From UBA11524 sp034104265 (lineage in GTDB: Bacteria > Bacillota > Clostridia > Christensenellales > Aristaeellaceae): DNA of 64,000 nucleotides. A program made the position numbers and the translations under genes. Below, in pieces: positions 44,875 through 54,235 of this stretch (positions within the stretch are counted from its first letter, which is position 1; each line of letters opens with the position of its first letter). The stretch covers positions 15,310 through 79,309 of the forward strand of contig JAXEEE010000023.1 in NCBI GenBank assembly GCA_034104265.1, read 5' to 3'. The notes under the pieces are model-generated. The model saw nothing but the letters and a program-made list of their open reading frames with translations. It ran no database searches and had not been told where the DNA came from.

Positions 44875-45732
44875 TTATCCTTTCAGGCCGCTGGTCGCAA
44901 TGCCTTCCACGAAGTACTTCTGTGCCGCAAAGAACAGCACCATCACAGGCATGACCGCCACAAAGGCCATCGCCATCACCTTGCCCCAGTTCACCACGGA
45001 CTCCGAGTCCAGCGACATGCGCAGGGCCAGGGAGATCGGGTACATCTTCTGGGAGCTGATGAAGATCAGGGAGTTGAAGTAGTCGTTGTACGTCCACAGG
45101 AACTGGAACAGTCCGGCGGAGAACAGCGCGGGCTTCATCAGCGGGAGCAGAATGCTCACCAGCGTGCGGAAGGTGCTGCAGCCGTCAATGTACGCCGACT
45201 CGTCCAGCTCCCTGGGGATGCCGCGCAGGAACTGGATCAGCATGTACGGGAAGAAGGAATTGCAGCACAAAAGCGCCGGAATGTAGAAGGGCATGTAGGT
45301 GTCAATCCAGTGGAACTGGTTGTACAACAGGTACCGGGGAATGATCACCACCGCGCCGGGCAGCATCATCAGGCCGATCAGCACGGTGAACAGCAGCCCC
45401 TTGCAGGGGAAGTCAAACCGAGCGAAGGCATAAGCCGCCAGGCAGGCGGATGCCACGGTCAGCAGCGTTGTGGGCACGACCAGCTTGAAGGTGTTGATGA
45501 AGAAGGTCGTGTAGGTCAGGCGGCTGGAGCCCTTCCAGCCCTCCACATAGTTCTCGAAGTGCCACACGCTGGGCAGCAGCCTCGTTGAGCCGAAGATGTC
45601 CTCGTTGCTCTTGAAGGTTGCGAAGAACATCCAGATGATCGGGTACAAAAGCACCAGGCCGATGACCGCGATAATCAGATAGTCCACGAAGCCGCCATCC
45701 CGGTGGCGTTTGCGCATCTTGGTTGTTGCCAT
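44875..45732 (-). CDS. sugar ABC transporter permease, MalG type (importer 4)
   Basis: A 285-residue permease; family block TFKSNEDIFGSTRLLPS after the first helix, EAA loop ELDESAYIDGCSTFRTLVSI near residues 180-200, C-terminus FVEGIATSGLKG. RBS GGAAGGGC. It is 18 bp after the MalF-type gene; last gene of importer 4 and followed by a strong terminator. The substrate is unknown. Confidence 0.93.
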   Translation of the reverse strand: MATTKMRKRHRDGGFVDYLIIAVIGLVLLYPIIWMFFATFKSNEDIFGSTRLLPSVWHFENYVEGWKGSSRLTYTTFFINTFKLVVPTTLLTVASACLAAYAFARFDFPCKGLLFTVLIGLMMLPGAVVIIPRYLLYNQFHWIDTYMPFYIPALLCCNSFFPYMLIQFLRGIPRELDESAYIDGCSTFRTLVSILLPLMKPALFSAGLFQFLWTYNDYFNSLIFISSQKMYPISLALRMSLDSESVVNWGKVMAMAFVAVMPVMVLFFAAQKYFVEGIATSGLKG

Positions 45733-45750
45733 CTTTCTTCACGCCCTTCC

Positions 45751-46662
45751 TTATTCATCCGAGTAGTGCACCCAGAACCTGGACGTGCCGAAGATGATCA
45801 GCGTCAGGATCAGGATGACGATGAACATAATCCAGGAGATGGCGCTGGCATAGCCCATATGGAAGTAGGCGAAGCCCTCCTGGTAGAGGAACATGCCCAT
45901 CACATAGGTGCTCTTGCGGGGGCCGCCGCCGGTAATCAGGGCCGGGGAGGTGTAGTTCTGCAGCTCCTGGATGGTCTGGTTCAGCAGGGTGAAGAAAATG
46001 ATGGGGGAAATCTGCGGGATGGTGATGTGGAAGAAGCGCTTCCACCAGCCCGCGCCGTCAATCTCGGCAGCCTCGTACAGGGAGGCGGGCACGTTCTTCA
46101 GCGCCGCCAGGAACATCACCATGGACGAGCCGAACTGCCAGATCTCCAGCGCGCAGACCACCCGCATGGCCGTGCCCTTGGTGCCCAGGAAGTGCACCGT
46201 GTTCAGGCCCAGGGCAGAGAGCATGGAGTTGACCATGCCGCCGTCCATGAACATCAGCCGCCACAGAAGGGAGATGGCCACGCTGCCGCCGAACAGGGAG
46301 GGAATGTAGTACAGCGTGCGGATCATGTTGATGCCCTTGATGTTGCGGTTGAGGAACAGGGCCACGGCCAGGGCCAGGATCAGCTTGCCCGGCACGGTGT
46401 ATACGCCGAAGAGCAGCGTCACCTTCAGCGAGTTCCAGAAGTCGCGATCCTTGGTGAAGAGCTTGACATAGTTGTCAATGCCGACAAAGTCCATCTTGCC
46501 GCCCACGGTGTAGTCATGGAAGGAATACACCAGCGAGGACAGGAAGGGATACAGCTGCAGCGCCAGAATGCCGATCAGCCAGGGCAGCAGATACAGGAAG
46601 GCCTGGCAGTCGCGCTTGGTATAGCGCTGCTTTTTCACGGTAGGAGAGGTGCGCAGGATCAT
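45751..46662 (-). CDS. sugar ABC transporter permease, MalF type (importer 4)
   Basis: A 303-residue permease. After the N-terminus MILRTSPTVKKQRYTKRD come six helices, the EAA loop SLYEAAEIDGAGWWKRFFHI and the glycine-rich LITGGGPRKSTYV. ATG 46662 has AAGGAGA upstream. It lies 120 bp after the binding-protein gene with a hairpin in between. Confidence 0.93.
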   Translation of the reverse strand: MILRTSPTVKKQRYTKRDCQAFLYLLPWLIGILALQLYPFLSSLVYSFHDYTVGGKMDFVGIDNYVKLFTKDRDFWNSLKVTLLFGVYTVPGKLILALAVALFLNRNIKGINMIRTLYYIPSLFGGSVAISLLWRLMFMDGGMVNSMLSALGLNTVHFLGTKGTAMRVVCALEIWQFGSSMVMFLAALKNVPASLYEAAEIDGAGWWKRFFHITIPQISPIIFFTLLNQTIQELQNYTSPALITGGGPRKSTYVMGMFLYQEGFAYFHMGYASAISWIMFIVILILTLIIFGTSRFWVHYSDE

Positions 46663-46736
46663 AGCCTCAGTCTCCTTTTGGACGCGCCGCGCAGGCACGG
46701 CACGGAATCGTTGGCGTCCGACCGGAAAAGCAGGAA

Positions 46737-46761
46737 GCCCTGCCTGATACCCAGGCAGGGC
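46737..46761 (-). terminator. intercistronic hairpin between the binding-protein and permease genes (importer 4)
   Basis: A perfect 10-bp stem GCCCTGCCTG/CAGGCAGGGC around five bases; it has only TTCC after it on the minus strand, so it is probably a partial terminator or RNA-protecting stem, as in the cellobiose locus. Confidence 0.65.
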
Positions 46762-46782
46762 CTCCCGATCAGGTCATGGGCA

Positions 46783-48078
46783 TTACTTTTCCAGCTCCTT
46801 CAGCTGCGCGATGGTATCGGCGGCAGCCTCGGCGGGGGTCATGTCGCCATAGGCGATGGCTTCCACAGCATCGTAGAGGATGTTCTTGCTCTCGGCGGTG
46901 GAGAAGATCTTGTCATTGGGGGTGCCGCTGATGGCCACGGCCACGTCAGCGCACTCGGACTGCAGGGGGCTCAGCTTGCCGTTGGCGGCGCTGATCTCAC
47001 GGGCACGGGCGGTCGGAGGCACGGAACGGGTGGCGCCCAGGGTCTCCATGGCGGTCTCGTTGGTGAAGAAGTAGTTCAGGAACGCAGCGGCCACTTCGGG
47101 GTTCTGGCAGGTCTTGGTGATGGCCAGCACCTGGGGGGTGTTGGAGGCCCAGCCGCCGTCGGTGGCGCCTTCCATCACGGGCAGGCTGCCGGCATAGTAC
47201 TCAGTGTCCGCGGGGCCGTTGGCGACCATCACGTCCACGGTGGAGATGTAGGCCATGGCAGCGACATACTTGCCGGCCAGCCAGTTGGCGTCGGACTGGA
47301 TGTTGTCGCCGGCGTAGGCGGCCATGTACTCGATGGAGGGCACAGTCTCGCTGTCGAACAGCTCCTTGACGAACTCATAAACCTGGGTCAGCTGCTCCTC
47401 GGTCACAACCAGCTTGCCGTCCACAAAGGCAGCGCCGCCGCACAGCTGCTTGACGTAGCTCATCACGAACAGGATGGCGATATAATCCTTGTTGGCGCAC
47501 AGCAGGTACACGTCGGGGTCATCGGAGGCAGCGCGCACGGCCTTGCCCAGCTCGATGATGTCTTCCCAGCGCATATCCTCGACCTTCAGGTCAACGCCCA
47601 GCTTCTCAGCCAGGGTCTTGTTGACCACGATGGCGGGACCGGCGATGCCGGTGGGCAGGCCCAGCTGCTGGCCGTCATAGTAGCCGTTGATCTGCAGATG
47701 GATGTAGCCCTCCTCGAAGGCGGCCATGTTGATGTCGAAATCGTCCAGGTTGTAGAAGTAGTCGCCGTTGGCCACATAGGTGGGGAAGGTCTCGGGGTCG
47801 ATCTGCACGATATCGGGGGCGGTGCCGCCGGCCAGCTCGGTAGCCAGCTTGTCATGGTAGCCGTCGGCGCTGCCGGGCTCGTACTCGATGGTCACGTTGG
47901 GATACAGGGCCTCGAACTGCTCGATGACCTGGATGGTGGCCTCGTTGCGGGCGTCGCCGCCCCACCAGCGGAAGCGCAGGGTCACGGGTGCATCCGTGGC
48001 AGCATCAGCCAGGGCCAGCGTGGACAGCATGGTGCACAGCATGCACACTGCCAGCAGGAGAGACAGGAACTTCTTCAT
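46783..48078 (-). CDS. sugar-binding protein (importer 4)
   Basis: A 431-residue family 1 solute-binding protein. Signal peptide MKKFLSLLLAVCMLCTMLST ends LALA-DAA; cysteines 12 and 15 are not in a lipobox. FRWWGGDARNEATIQVIEQF and GGTAPDIVQIDPE are typical of UgpB/MalE-like binders. ATG 48078 follows TAAGGAGG. First gene of the importer 4 operon (binding protein, MalF, MalG). The ligand is unknown; a broken MocA dehydrogenase gene lies just upstream on the same strand. Confidence 0.92.
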   Translation of the reverse strand: MKKFLSLLLAVCMLCTMLSTLALADAATDAPVTLRFRWWGGDARNEATIQVIEQFEALYPNVTIEYEPGSADGYHDKLATELAGGTAPDIVQIDPETFPTYVANGDYFYNLDDFDINMAAFEEGYIHLQINGYYDGQQLGLPTGIAGPAIVVNKTLAEKLGVDLKVEDMRWEDIIELGKAVRAASDDPDVYLLCANKDYIAILFVMSYVKQLCGGAAFVDGKLVVTEEQLTQVYEFVKELFDSETVPSIEYMAAYAGDNIQSDANWLAGKYVAAMAYISTVDVMVANGPADTEYYAGSLPVMEGATDGGWASNTPQVLAITKTCQNPEVAAAFLNYFFTNETAMETLGATRSVPPTARAREISAANGKLSPLQSECADVAVAISGTPNDKIFSTAESKNILYDAVEAIAYGDMTPAEAAADTIAQLKELEK

Positions 48079-48135
48079 GAATTTGCCTCCTTAGCATATG
48101 AAATTTCTGCGGATGGATTCCGCACGGATGATATA

Positions 48136-48164
48136 ATTATAGCATGTGCATAGTACATTTGCAA
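48136..48164 (-). promoter_or_regulatory. promoter of sugar importer 4
   Basis: Minus strand TTGCAA (48159-48164), 17 bp, TATAAT (48136-48141). The leader is about 50 bases. Confidence 0.75.
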
Positions 48165-48339
48165 TAAAACCAGCCAAAAGAAACAACTTGGAAACACTTT
48201 CACGGAGTTGTCATCATTTTGACGCAATCTGTTCGTTCCTGCGGAACGGTTGTCCAGTTCTCCGGAATGGCAAAGCAAAGCAGGGCCTCCCCTGCCCCGC
48301 CGGGACAGAAAAGGCTCTGCCATTACGCTGCTGATGCCC

Positions 48340-49497
48340 TTATTTTTTGAAGTCGCTGCCAAAGGAGATATCGCCGTTCAGTTCCGCCACCGAGGCGGTC
48401 TTCTCATAGAAATGCGGCACGCCGGCCCGGATGCCCGCCACGGTGTAGAAGGGATCCTCCGGCTGAATGGGCAGCGGCACCGGCATATGCGCCGAGCCCG
48501 CCTTGTAGATGGCGGTAATCAGCTCGATGGTGCGGCGGCCGTCCTCGCCGGTGATGGCCACGTCCCTGCCTGTCTCCAGGGCGGAGAGCACATCCTCCAG
48601 CTGCCCGGTGTGCATCTCGTAGCGGACAGGGGGCAGGGTCGCCAGGTATGCCTCCGCCTGCCGGCGGAAGTCCGCGTCAGGCTCCTTCTGCGGGAAGCCG
48701 TTGGGCATGGGGATGGAGGCGTACACGTCGAAGGGCGCGGACAGCCGGGCCTTCTCGCACTGGAACTCCAGGCGCTGCTCCTCCCCGTGATGCACCACCG
48801 AGGCCGTCACCGTGGCCAGGGCATGAGGGTACTCCAGCACCGATACGGACAGATCCTCCACCTCGGCGTTGTCGTGGGCGGTGTTGGCCAGGACGCCGGT
48901 CACCCGCTCCGGAAGGCCCATCATCCAGCCCAGCATGTCGATGTGATGCACCGCGTGGTTCAGCGTGCAGCCGCCGCCCTCCTTCTCCCAGGTGCCCCGC
49001 CATCACAGGTCGTAGTAGCAGTGGGCCCGGTACCAGTAGGAGTTGATGGCCGCGTGGCGCACGGGGCCCGCCATGCCGTTGTCCAGCAGGGCCTTCAGGT
49101 TGCGGATGGGCTCCCGGAAGCGGTTCTGGGCGATGATGGACAGCCGCTTGCCGCTCTCGTCCCGGGCGCGGAGCATGGCGTCGCACTCCTCCAGGGAGGC
49201 AGCCATGGGCTTTTCGCAGACGGCGTTCTTCCCGCTGCGCAGGGCGTTGATGCTGATCTCCGCGTGGCAGTAGGGCGGCGTGCATACATCCACCAGGTCG
49301 ATGTCCTCCCGGGGCAAAAGGTCGTGATGATCCAGGTACACATCGCAGTCCAGCCGGTACTGCTCCTTCACCCGCTGGGCCTTGCCCGGCACAATGTCCA
49401 CCAGCGCCACGATGCGGCACCGCTCCGGGAAGGTCAGGTAGGCCTTGATATGCGCATGGGAAATGCCTCCCGTACCCACAATGGCGACACGAATCAT
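48340..49497 (-). pseudogene. Gfo/Idh/MocA oxidoreductase gene interrupted by an in-frame TGA
   Basis: From ATG 49497 the frame reads a Rossmann start (IRVAIVGTGGISHAH), catalytic CEKPMAAS near residue 98, and then TGA at codon 165 (49003-49005) after CYYDL. The same frame continues WRGTWEKEGGGCTLNHAVHH to a normal end at 48340 (385 codons). The stop probably replaced a sense codon, perhaps TGG. TGA ends many genes here, so recoding is unlikely. Order behind importer 5's binding protein suggests it once belonged to that operon. A sequencing error cannot be excluded. Confidence 0.85.
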
Positions 49498-49555
49498 ATG
49501 CTCCAATCCTTTCCGGGCGCGCGGCCTTCGCTGCGCCCCCAGCCTCCTGTGCATT

Positions 49556-49597
49556 CGAAAAAGGAAGGCTGCAGCCGGTATGAAACCGGCTGCAGCC
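49556..49597 (-). terminator. terminator after the importer 5 binding-protein gene
   Basis: A 13-bp stem GGCTGCAGCCGGT/ACCGGCTGCAGCC, followed on the minus strand by TTCCTTTTTC. It lies between the binding-protein stop (49631) and the MocA start. Confidence 0.85.
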
Positions 49598-49630
49598 CCT
49601 CCCCTGCCTGCGGACCGGCCTGATCAGCCG

Positions 49631-51208
49631 TTACTCCGCCTTGGGGTAGAATCCGCGGTAGGCGCCCTCCTGATAGGCGGCGCGCTGCTCGTCGATGATC
49701 TGCTGGCCGCCCACCTCCAGGATGGCCTTGGTGTACTCGTCCCACTTGGCGTCGAAGTCCTCGGGCGCGCAGGTGACGGTCTGCACCAGCAGCTCGGCTT
49801 CCTTGGAGATGACGGTGGAGCCGTAGTCCACACGGGCCTGGATGGTCTTGGTGAAGCTGACGGGCTGATAGCCGCCGTCATTGGCGATGACCAGGCTGTC
49901 GGCCACCACGTCGGAATAGCCGGGATAGGCATTGGCGCTGGCAGCGTAGTTCAGCTCGTCGGAGCCGTAGTAGAAGCCGTTGCAGATGGGCGCGCCGTCG
50001 GTGGCGTGCATCTTGTAGGCGTCCTCAGTGTCGCTGATGTTCTTCAGGTCAGTGGGGATGCCGTTGGCGTCCTTAGTGGTGTAGTTGTGGCCTTCCACGC
50101 CGTTCTGCAGGGCGTACAGGCTCTCAGGCTGGCACATCCAGTTCAGGTACTTAATGGCAGCCTGGGCGGTCGTCTCATCCACCCAGGAGGGGATGAACAG
50201 GTACTGGCCCGCGGCGGTGTAGGTCTCATGGGGCGTGGTGCCGGCCTCAGGCTTGAAGGGATCGCAGGTGATCCAGGAAGCGCCGGGCACGTTCTTCTCC
50301 AGCTCCATCTGGAAGGAGTCCTCCATGCGCCAGGCGGCGTCCCAGTTGCCCACCCAGAAGCCGTCGTGGCCCATGACGCGGTCAGCCTTGGTCTGGTCGC
50401 TGTTCTCGATGCCGAAGTAGTCGGTCACCAGGCCCTCGTTGAAGAACTTGTTCATCCAGCGGATGGCTTCCTTGGCGCCGGGCAGCAGGTAATGGAAGTC
50501 GTGATAGGCAATCCAGTCCTCCTCGGTCACCTGGCTGTAGTCGATGAAGGCGTCCATCTGGTAGATCCAACCGTAGAAGGGATCCGCCGCGTACAGGTCG
50601 GAGGAGAAGGGAATGGTCGTTTCCCCGCCCAGGCCCGCGTCCTTGACGGCCTTGAGGTAGGCGTACAGCTCGTCAATGTTGGTGGGCACAGCCATGTTCA
50701 GCGCTTCCAGCCAGTCCTTGCGGATGTACATGGTCTGGGTGGCGATGATGATGCGGCGGGCGGGCAGTGCATACTGCACCATGCCGTCGCCCACGTCAAA
50801 CTGACCGTACTGCAGCACCTCCGCGCCCAGGAATTCCTTCAGGTCCTGGCCGTCGGATTCCAGCAGAGCATCCAGGGGGGTCAGGCCGCCCATCTCGATG
50901 TACTGCTGCACCAGGTCGCCGCCGTAGGTCATGCAGATGTCCGGGGCGGTGCCGCCAGCCAGCAGGGTGCTGAGGATGGTACCCTCCTCCCAGCGGGACA
51001 CGGGCACCCATTCCACCTTGATGTGGTTGGGATCGCCGAAGTTCTCCTGGATGTAGTGCAGCTGCCAGCAGTCCTCCACGTTGAAGCCGGCGATGGAGCG
51101 GTCGTACATTTCCACGCGCAGGGTGATCCAGTCCTCCGCCATGGCCATGGCAGGCAGCATGCCCACCGCCATGCACAGCACCAGGGCAATGGCTACGAGT
51201 CTCTTCAT
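49631..51208 (-). CDS. extracellular solute-binding protein (importer 5)
   Basis: A 525-residue long-form (LplA/YtcQ-type) binding protein. Signal peptide MKRLVAIALVLCMAVGMLPA ends AMA-EDW, type I; cysteine 12 is not in a lipobox. It carries GGTAPDICMTYGGDLVQQYI near residue 85 and aromatic-rich motifs. ATG 51208 has AAGGAGGAA upstream. Last intact gene of the order LplB-YtcP-SBP; a terminator follows. The ligand is unknown. Confidence 0.9.
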   Translation of the reverse strand: MKRLVAIALVLCMAVGMLPAMAMAEDWITLRVEMYDRSIAGFNVEDCWQLHYIQENFGDPNHIKVEWVPVSRWEEGTILSTLLAGGTAPDICMTYGGDLVQQYIEMGGLTPLDALLESDGQDLKEFLGAEVLQYGQFDVGDGMVQYALPARRIIIATQTMYIRKDWLEALNMAVPTNIDELYAYLKAVKDAGLGGETTIPFSSDLYAADPFYGWIYQMDAFIDYSQVTEEDWIAYHDFHYLLPGAKEAIRWMNKFFNEGLVTDYFGIENSDQTKADRVMGHDGFWVGNWDAAWRMEDSFQMELEKNVPGASWITCDPFKPEAGTTPHETYTAAGQYLFIPSWVDETTAQAAIKYLNWMCQPESLYALQNGVEGHNYTTKDANGIPTDLKNISDTEDAYKMHATDGAPICNGFYYGSDELNYAASANAYPGYSDVVADSLVIANDGGYQPVSFTKTIQARVDYGSTVISKEAELLVQTVTCAPEDFDAKWDEYTKAILEVGGQQIIDEQRAAYQEGAYRGFYPKAE

Positions 51209-51273
51209 AATGGGATTCCTCCTTCATATATTCTGAACGGCTTCCGCGCCGTCCGGGTTCGGATAGGGGTGGC

Positions 51274-52182
51274 TCAGCCCTTGACCGCGCCCATGGTCAC
51301 GCCCGCCACGAAGTACCGCTGCACAAAGGGGTACACCACCAGGATGGGCAGCGTGGCGAAGATGATAGTGGCGGACTCGATGGACTCGGAAATGGCGGAG
51401 CTCAGGTCATTGGCGTTGCCCTCGGCCACGGTGACCTCCACGGCCTGACTGCCCTTGATGAGGTTGTACAGCTTCAGCTGCAGGGGCTGCAGATCCCGGG
51501 AGGTGATGTAGTACAGGGCGTCGGAGAAGCTGTTCCACTTGCCCACGGCGTAGAACAGCGACAGCGTGGCCATGGAAGAGAAGCTCAGGGGCAGGTAAAT
51601 CCGCAGGAGAATCTGGAAGTCGTTGGCGCCGTCGATGTAGGCGGCCTCGTTGAGCTCATAGGGCAGGCTCTGGAAGAAATTCTTGAGGATGATGACGTTG
51701 AAGGTGGACACCAGCGCCGGGAAAATCAGCGACCACTGGGTGTTCAGCAGGCCCAGCTCCTTCACGTTCAGGTAAATGGGGATGGTGCCGCCGGAAAAAT
51801 ACATGGTGAAGACGATGAAGAGCATGAAGAATTTCCGGCCCTTGAGGCGCTTCATGGTCAGCGGGAAGGCGTAAAGGATGGTCAGCGCCATGGCCAGCAC
51901 CGTGTAGATCACGGTGATCTTGATGGTGTAGAACAGGCTGCGGAACATGGACGCATCCTTGAAGATGGCCTCGTAGGCCTTGGTGGAGAACTCCACCGGC
52001 CAGAAGGACACCGCGCCCCTGAGGATGGCGGACTTGGAGGAGAAGGACACGGCGATGACGTTGATGAAGGGCAGCGTGCACACCGTCACAAACATCACCA
52101 TGACCACAATCAGCACAATCTGGCCTGCGCCCAGGGGCTTTTTCCTGCGCGTCAGCTTCGGGTAGGTCTGCGCCTGATTCAT
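51274..52182 (-). CDS. carbohydrate ABC transporter permease, YtcP type (importer 5)
   Basis: A 302-residue permease. The EAA loop ELNEAAYIDGANDFQILLRI is near residue 190 and the C-terminus is RYFVAGVTMGAVKG. ATG 52182 (MNQAQTYPKL) has AGAGGAGG upstream; longer in-frame readings enter the preceding gene. It is 13 bp after the LplB-type gene. Confidence 0.92.
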   Translation of the reverse strand: MNQAQTYPKLTRRKKPLGAGQIVLIVVMVMFVTVCTLPFINVIAVSFSSKSAILRGAVSFWPVEFSTKAYEAIFKDASMFRSLFYTIKITVIYTVLAMALTILYAFPLTMKRLKGRKFFMLFIVFTMYFSGGTIPIYLNVKELGLLNTQWSLIFPALVSTFNVIILKNFFQSLPYELNEAAYIDGANDFQILLRIYLPLSFSSMATLSLFYAVGKWNSFSDALYYITSRDLQPLQLKLYNLIKGSQAVEVTVAEGNANDLSSAISESIESATIIFATLPILVVYPFVQRYFVAGVTMGAVKG

Positions 52183-52195
52183 CTGTATCCTCCTC

Positions 52196-53125
52196 TCACC
52201 AGATGCCCTGCTCGTCAAACATGCGGGACACGCCGTTGGCCACGGTGATCAGCACCAGGCCCACCACCGACTGGAACAGGCCGATGGCCGTGGCCCGGGC
52301 GAACTGGCTGTTCTTGATGCCCGCGCGGTAGACGAAGGTGGAAATCACATCGCAGTAATCCTGCACCACGGTGTTGCCGATGATGAAAGGCCGGTCGAAG
52401 CCGATGCTCATCATGCGGCCGATGTTCATGATCAGCAGCACCACAATGGTGGAGCGGATGCCCGGCAGCGTCACATGCCAGATCTGCTGGAGCTTGTTGG
52501 CCCCGTCGATCTGCGCGGCCTCGAACAGGTTCATGTCCAGGCCCGTGATGGCCGCCAGGTAGATGATGGTGCCCCAGCCCATGGACTGCCACACACCCAC
52601 CAGCACGTAGGTGAAGCGCCACATATGGCCGTCGGTGAGGAAGGGAATGTTTTTGGAGATGAGCCCCGCCTTGAGCAGCACAGCGTTGATCACGCCCGTG
52701 GTGGGGGCGAAAATCTCCAGCACCATGCCGCCGATAATCACCCAGCTGAGGAAGTGGGGCAGGTACAAAAGCGTCTGGGAAACCTTCTTGAGCCGGGGAG
52801 TCTTCATCTCATTGAGCATGATGGCCAGGACAATGGGCATGGGGAAGCCGAAGAGCAGATCCAGGAAGTTCAGCCACAGGGTGTTCTTCAGGGCGATGGA
52901 AAAGTCCCGCATGCTGAACACGAAGCGGAAATTCTCCAGACCAATAAACGTGCTGCCCTTGATGCCCTTGAACATGTTGTACTTCTGGAAGGCAATCACC
53001 AGGCCCGTCATGGGCTTGTAGCAGAACAGCAGGTACCAGATGACCGGAAACGCCAGCATCAGGTACAGCCGCCAGTCGTGCTTCAGCCACATCAGACGGT
53101 TCGTCCTTCTTTCACGTCCCTGCAC
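52196..53125 (-). CDS. sugar ABC transporter permease, LplB type (importer 5)
   Basis: A 309-residue permease with PMTGLVIAFQKYN and IMLNEMKTPRLKK blocks and the EAA loop NLFEAAQIDGANKLQQIWHV. The start is GTG 53125 with GGGAGTG upstream; ATG 53092 would give a slightly shorter protein. First gene of the operon, divergent from an AraC regulator 155 bp away. Confidence 0.9.
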   Translation of the reverse strand: MQGRERRTNRLMWLKHDWRLYLMLAFPVIWYLLFCYKPMTGLVIAFQKYNMFKGIKGSTFIGLENFRFVFSMRDFSIALKNTLWLNFLDLLFGFPMPIVLAIMLNEMKTPRLKKVSQTLLYLPHFLSWVIIGGMVLEIFAPTTGVINAVLLKAGLISKNIPFLTDGHMWRFTYVLVGVWQSMGWGTIIYLAAITGLDMNLFEAAQIDGANKLQQIWHVTLPGIRSTIVVLLIMNIGRMMSIGFDRPFIIGNTVVQDYCDVISTFVYRAGIKNSQFARATAIGLFQSVVGLVLITVANGVSRMFDEQGIW

Positions 53126-53221
53126 CCTTACGCACTCCCTTTCGGAAATTCTGTTGTTATCTCATGCAAATCTATTTTAATAATACCATACCCCTCCCGG
53201 CGGTTTCTACAGAAATACTGC

Positions 53222-53250
53222 TTGCATTTATGCGAATCCTGCACTATGAT
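53222..53250 (+). promoter_or_regulatory. promoter of the AraC gene (importer 5)
   Basis: TTGCAT (53222-53227), 17 bp, TATGAT (53245-53250). It is 31 bp before the start codon. The divergent importer has only weak -10 candidates, as expected for an activated promoter. Confidence 0.65.
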
Positions 53251-53280
53251 AAAGATATCCACATGCAAGGAGGTGGTCCT

Positions 53281-54156
53281 ATGACGGAGCCTGCCAAGCC
53301 CTTCTTCAACGGTTACAGCGCCATGGGCAACGGCCGTACCGATTACGAGGCCTTCTACGGCATCACCCCCAGCCTGCTCTACCGAGGCTCCCATTGCCAC
53401 GATTTTTACGAGTTCTACATCCATTTTCACGGCGGACAGCAGATGGGCTTCGACAATGACTTTTTCGACCTGGAGCCCTGCCAGCTGTTCATTTTCCCGC
53501 CCTTCTCCATGCACGGGCTGGTCTGCATGACCGAGGCCCTCGATTACGAGCGGGCGTACCTGTACTGCTCCGCCGAAACCCTGCGCCGGGCCGGCTGCGG
53601 ACAGATCGACCTGGATCAGACCTTCCGCGCCGCCATCGCCGCCAAGGGCAATATGTTTATGCTCACGAAGAAGGATGCCGCCCTGTGCAGGCGCTGCGTG
53701 CAGAAAATCGCCGCCAGCGGGGACGCTGTCTCCCCCGAGACCGCCTTTGACAATTATGCGCTGATGCTCTCCTTCCTCACCTGCGCGCTGCGGGCCGTCC
53801 GCCGAAAAATGCCAAGCATGACCAGCCGAGTAACCCCCAGCCCCATGCAGCAGGTCATCACCTACATCAACCAGCACTATACCGAGCCCCTCCGCCTCCA
53901 GGATATCGCCGCCCGCTTCAGCATCAGCCAGTCCTCCCTCAGCCACGATTTCGTCCGCTACACCAACCGCAGCGTGTATGACTACATCCTCTACCGGCGG
54001 ATCATGCTGGCCCGGCAGCTGATTCTCTCCGGCCAGCCCTTCGGCGAGGTGTCCGAGCAGTGCGGCTTCTTCGATTATTCCAACTTCCTGCGGGCCTTCC
54101 GCAAGCATGTGGGCATGAGCCCCAGGGAGTATCTCCAGTCCAGCCACCGGGCATAA
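53281..54156 (+). CDS. AraC-family transcriptional regulator (importer 5)
   Basis: A 291-residue regulator with an N-terminal cupin (SHCHDFYEFYIHFHG, with metal-type histidines, and ECQLFIFPPF-like CQLFIFPPFSMHG) and a C-terminal double helix-turn-helix (LQDIAARFSISQSSLSHDF to MSPREYLQS). ATG 53281 has AAGGAGGT. It diverges from importer 5 and so probably activates it when the sugar is bound. Confidence 0.93.
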   Translation: MTEPAKPFFNGYSAMGNGRTDYEAFYGITPSLLYRGSHCHDFYEFYIHFHGGQQMGFDNDFFDLEPCQLFIFPPFSMHGLVCMTEALDYERAYLYCSAETLRRAGCGQIDLDQTFRAAIAAKGNMFMLTKKDAALCRRCVQKIAASGDAVSPETAFDNYALMLSFLTCALRAVRRKMPSMTSRVTPSPMQQVITYINQHYTEPLRLQDIAARFSISQSSLSHDFVRYTNRSVYDYILYRRIMLARQLILSGQPFGEVSEQCGFFDYSNFLRAFRKHVGMSPREYLQSSHRA

Positions 54157-54180
54157 TCATGCGGATCATGCAGAAAAAAG

Positions 54181-54218
54181 GCGGATGCGCCCTCCCCCGA
54201 AGGGAACGGCGCATCCGC
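54181..54218. terminator. bidirectional terminator between AraC and aldolase genes
   Basis: GCGGATGCGC (54181-54190) pairs with GCGCATCCGC (54209-54218); TTT follows on the plus strand and CTTTTTTC on the minus strand. Confidence 0.8.
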
Positions 54219-54235
54219 TTTGCTGATCCATGCCG

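Noticed and set aside
32735..49005. Use of TAG or TGA as sense codons
   Set aside because: Intact genes in the window end with TAG (YolD-like gene) and TGA (many genes), so a changed genetic code is not supported.
53164..53280. Longer N-terminus for the AraC gene
   Set aside because: The extra codons lie over the promoter and have no ribosome site; ATG 53281 has AAGGAGGT.
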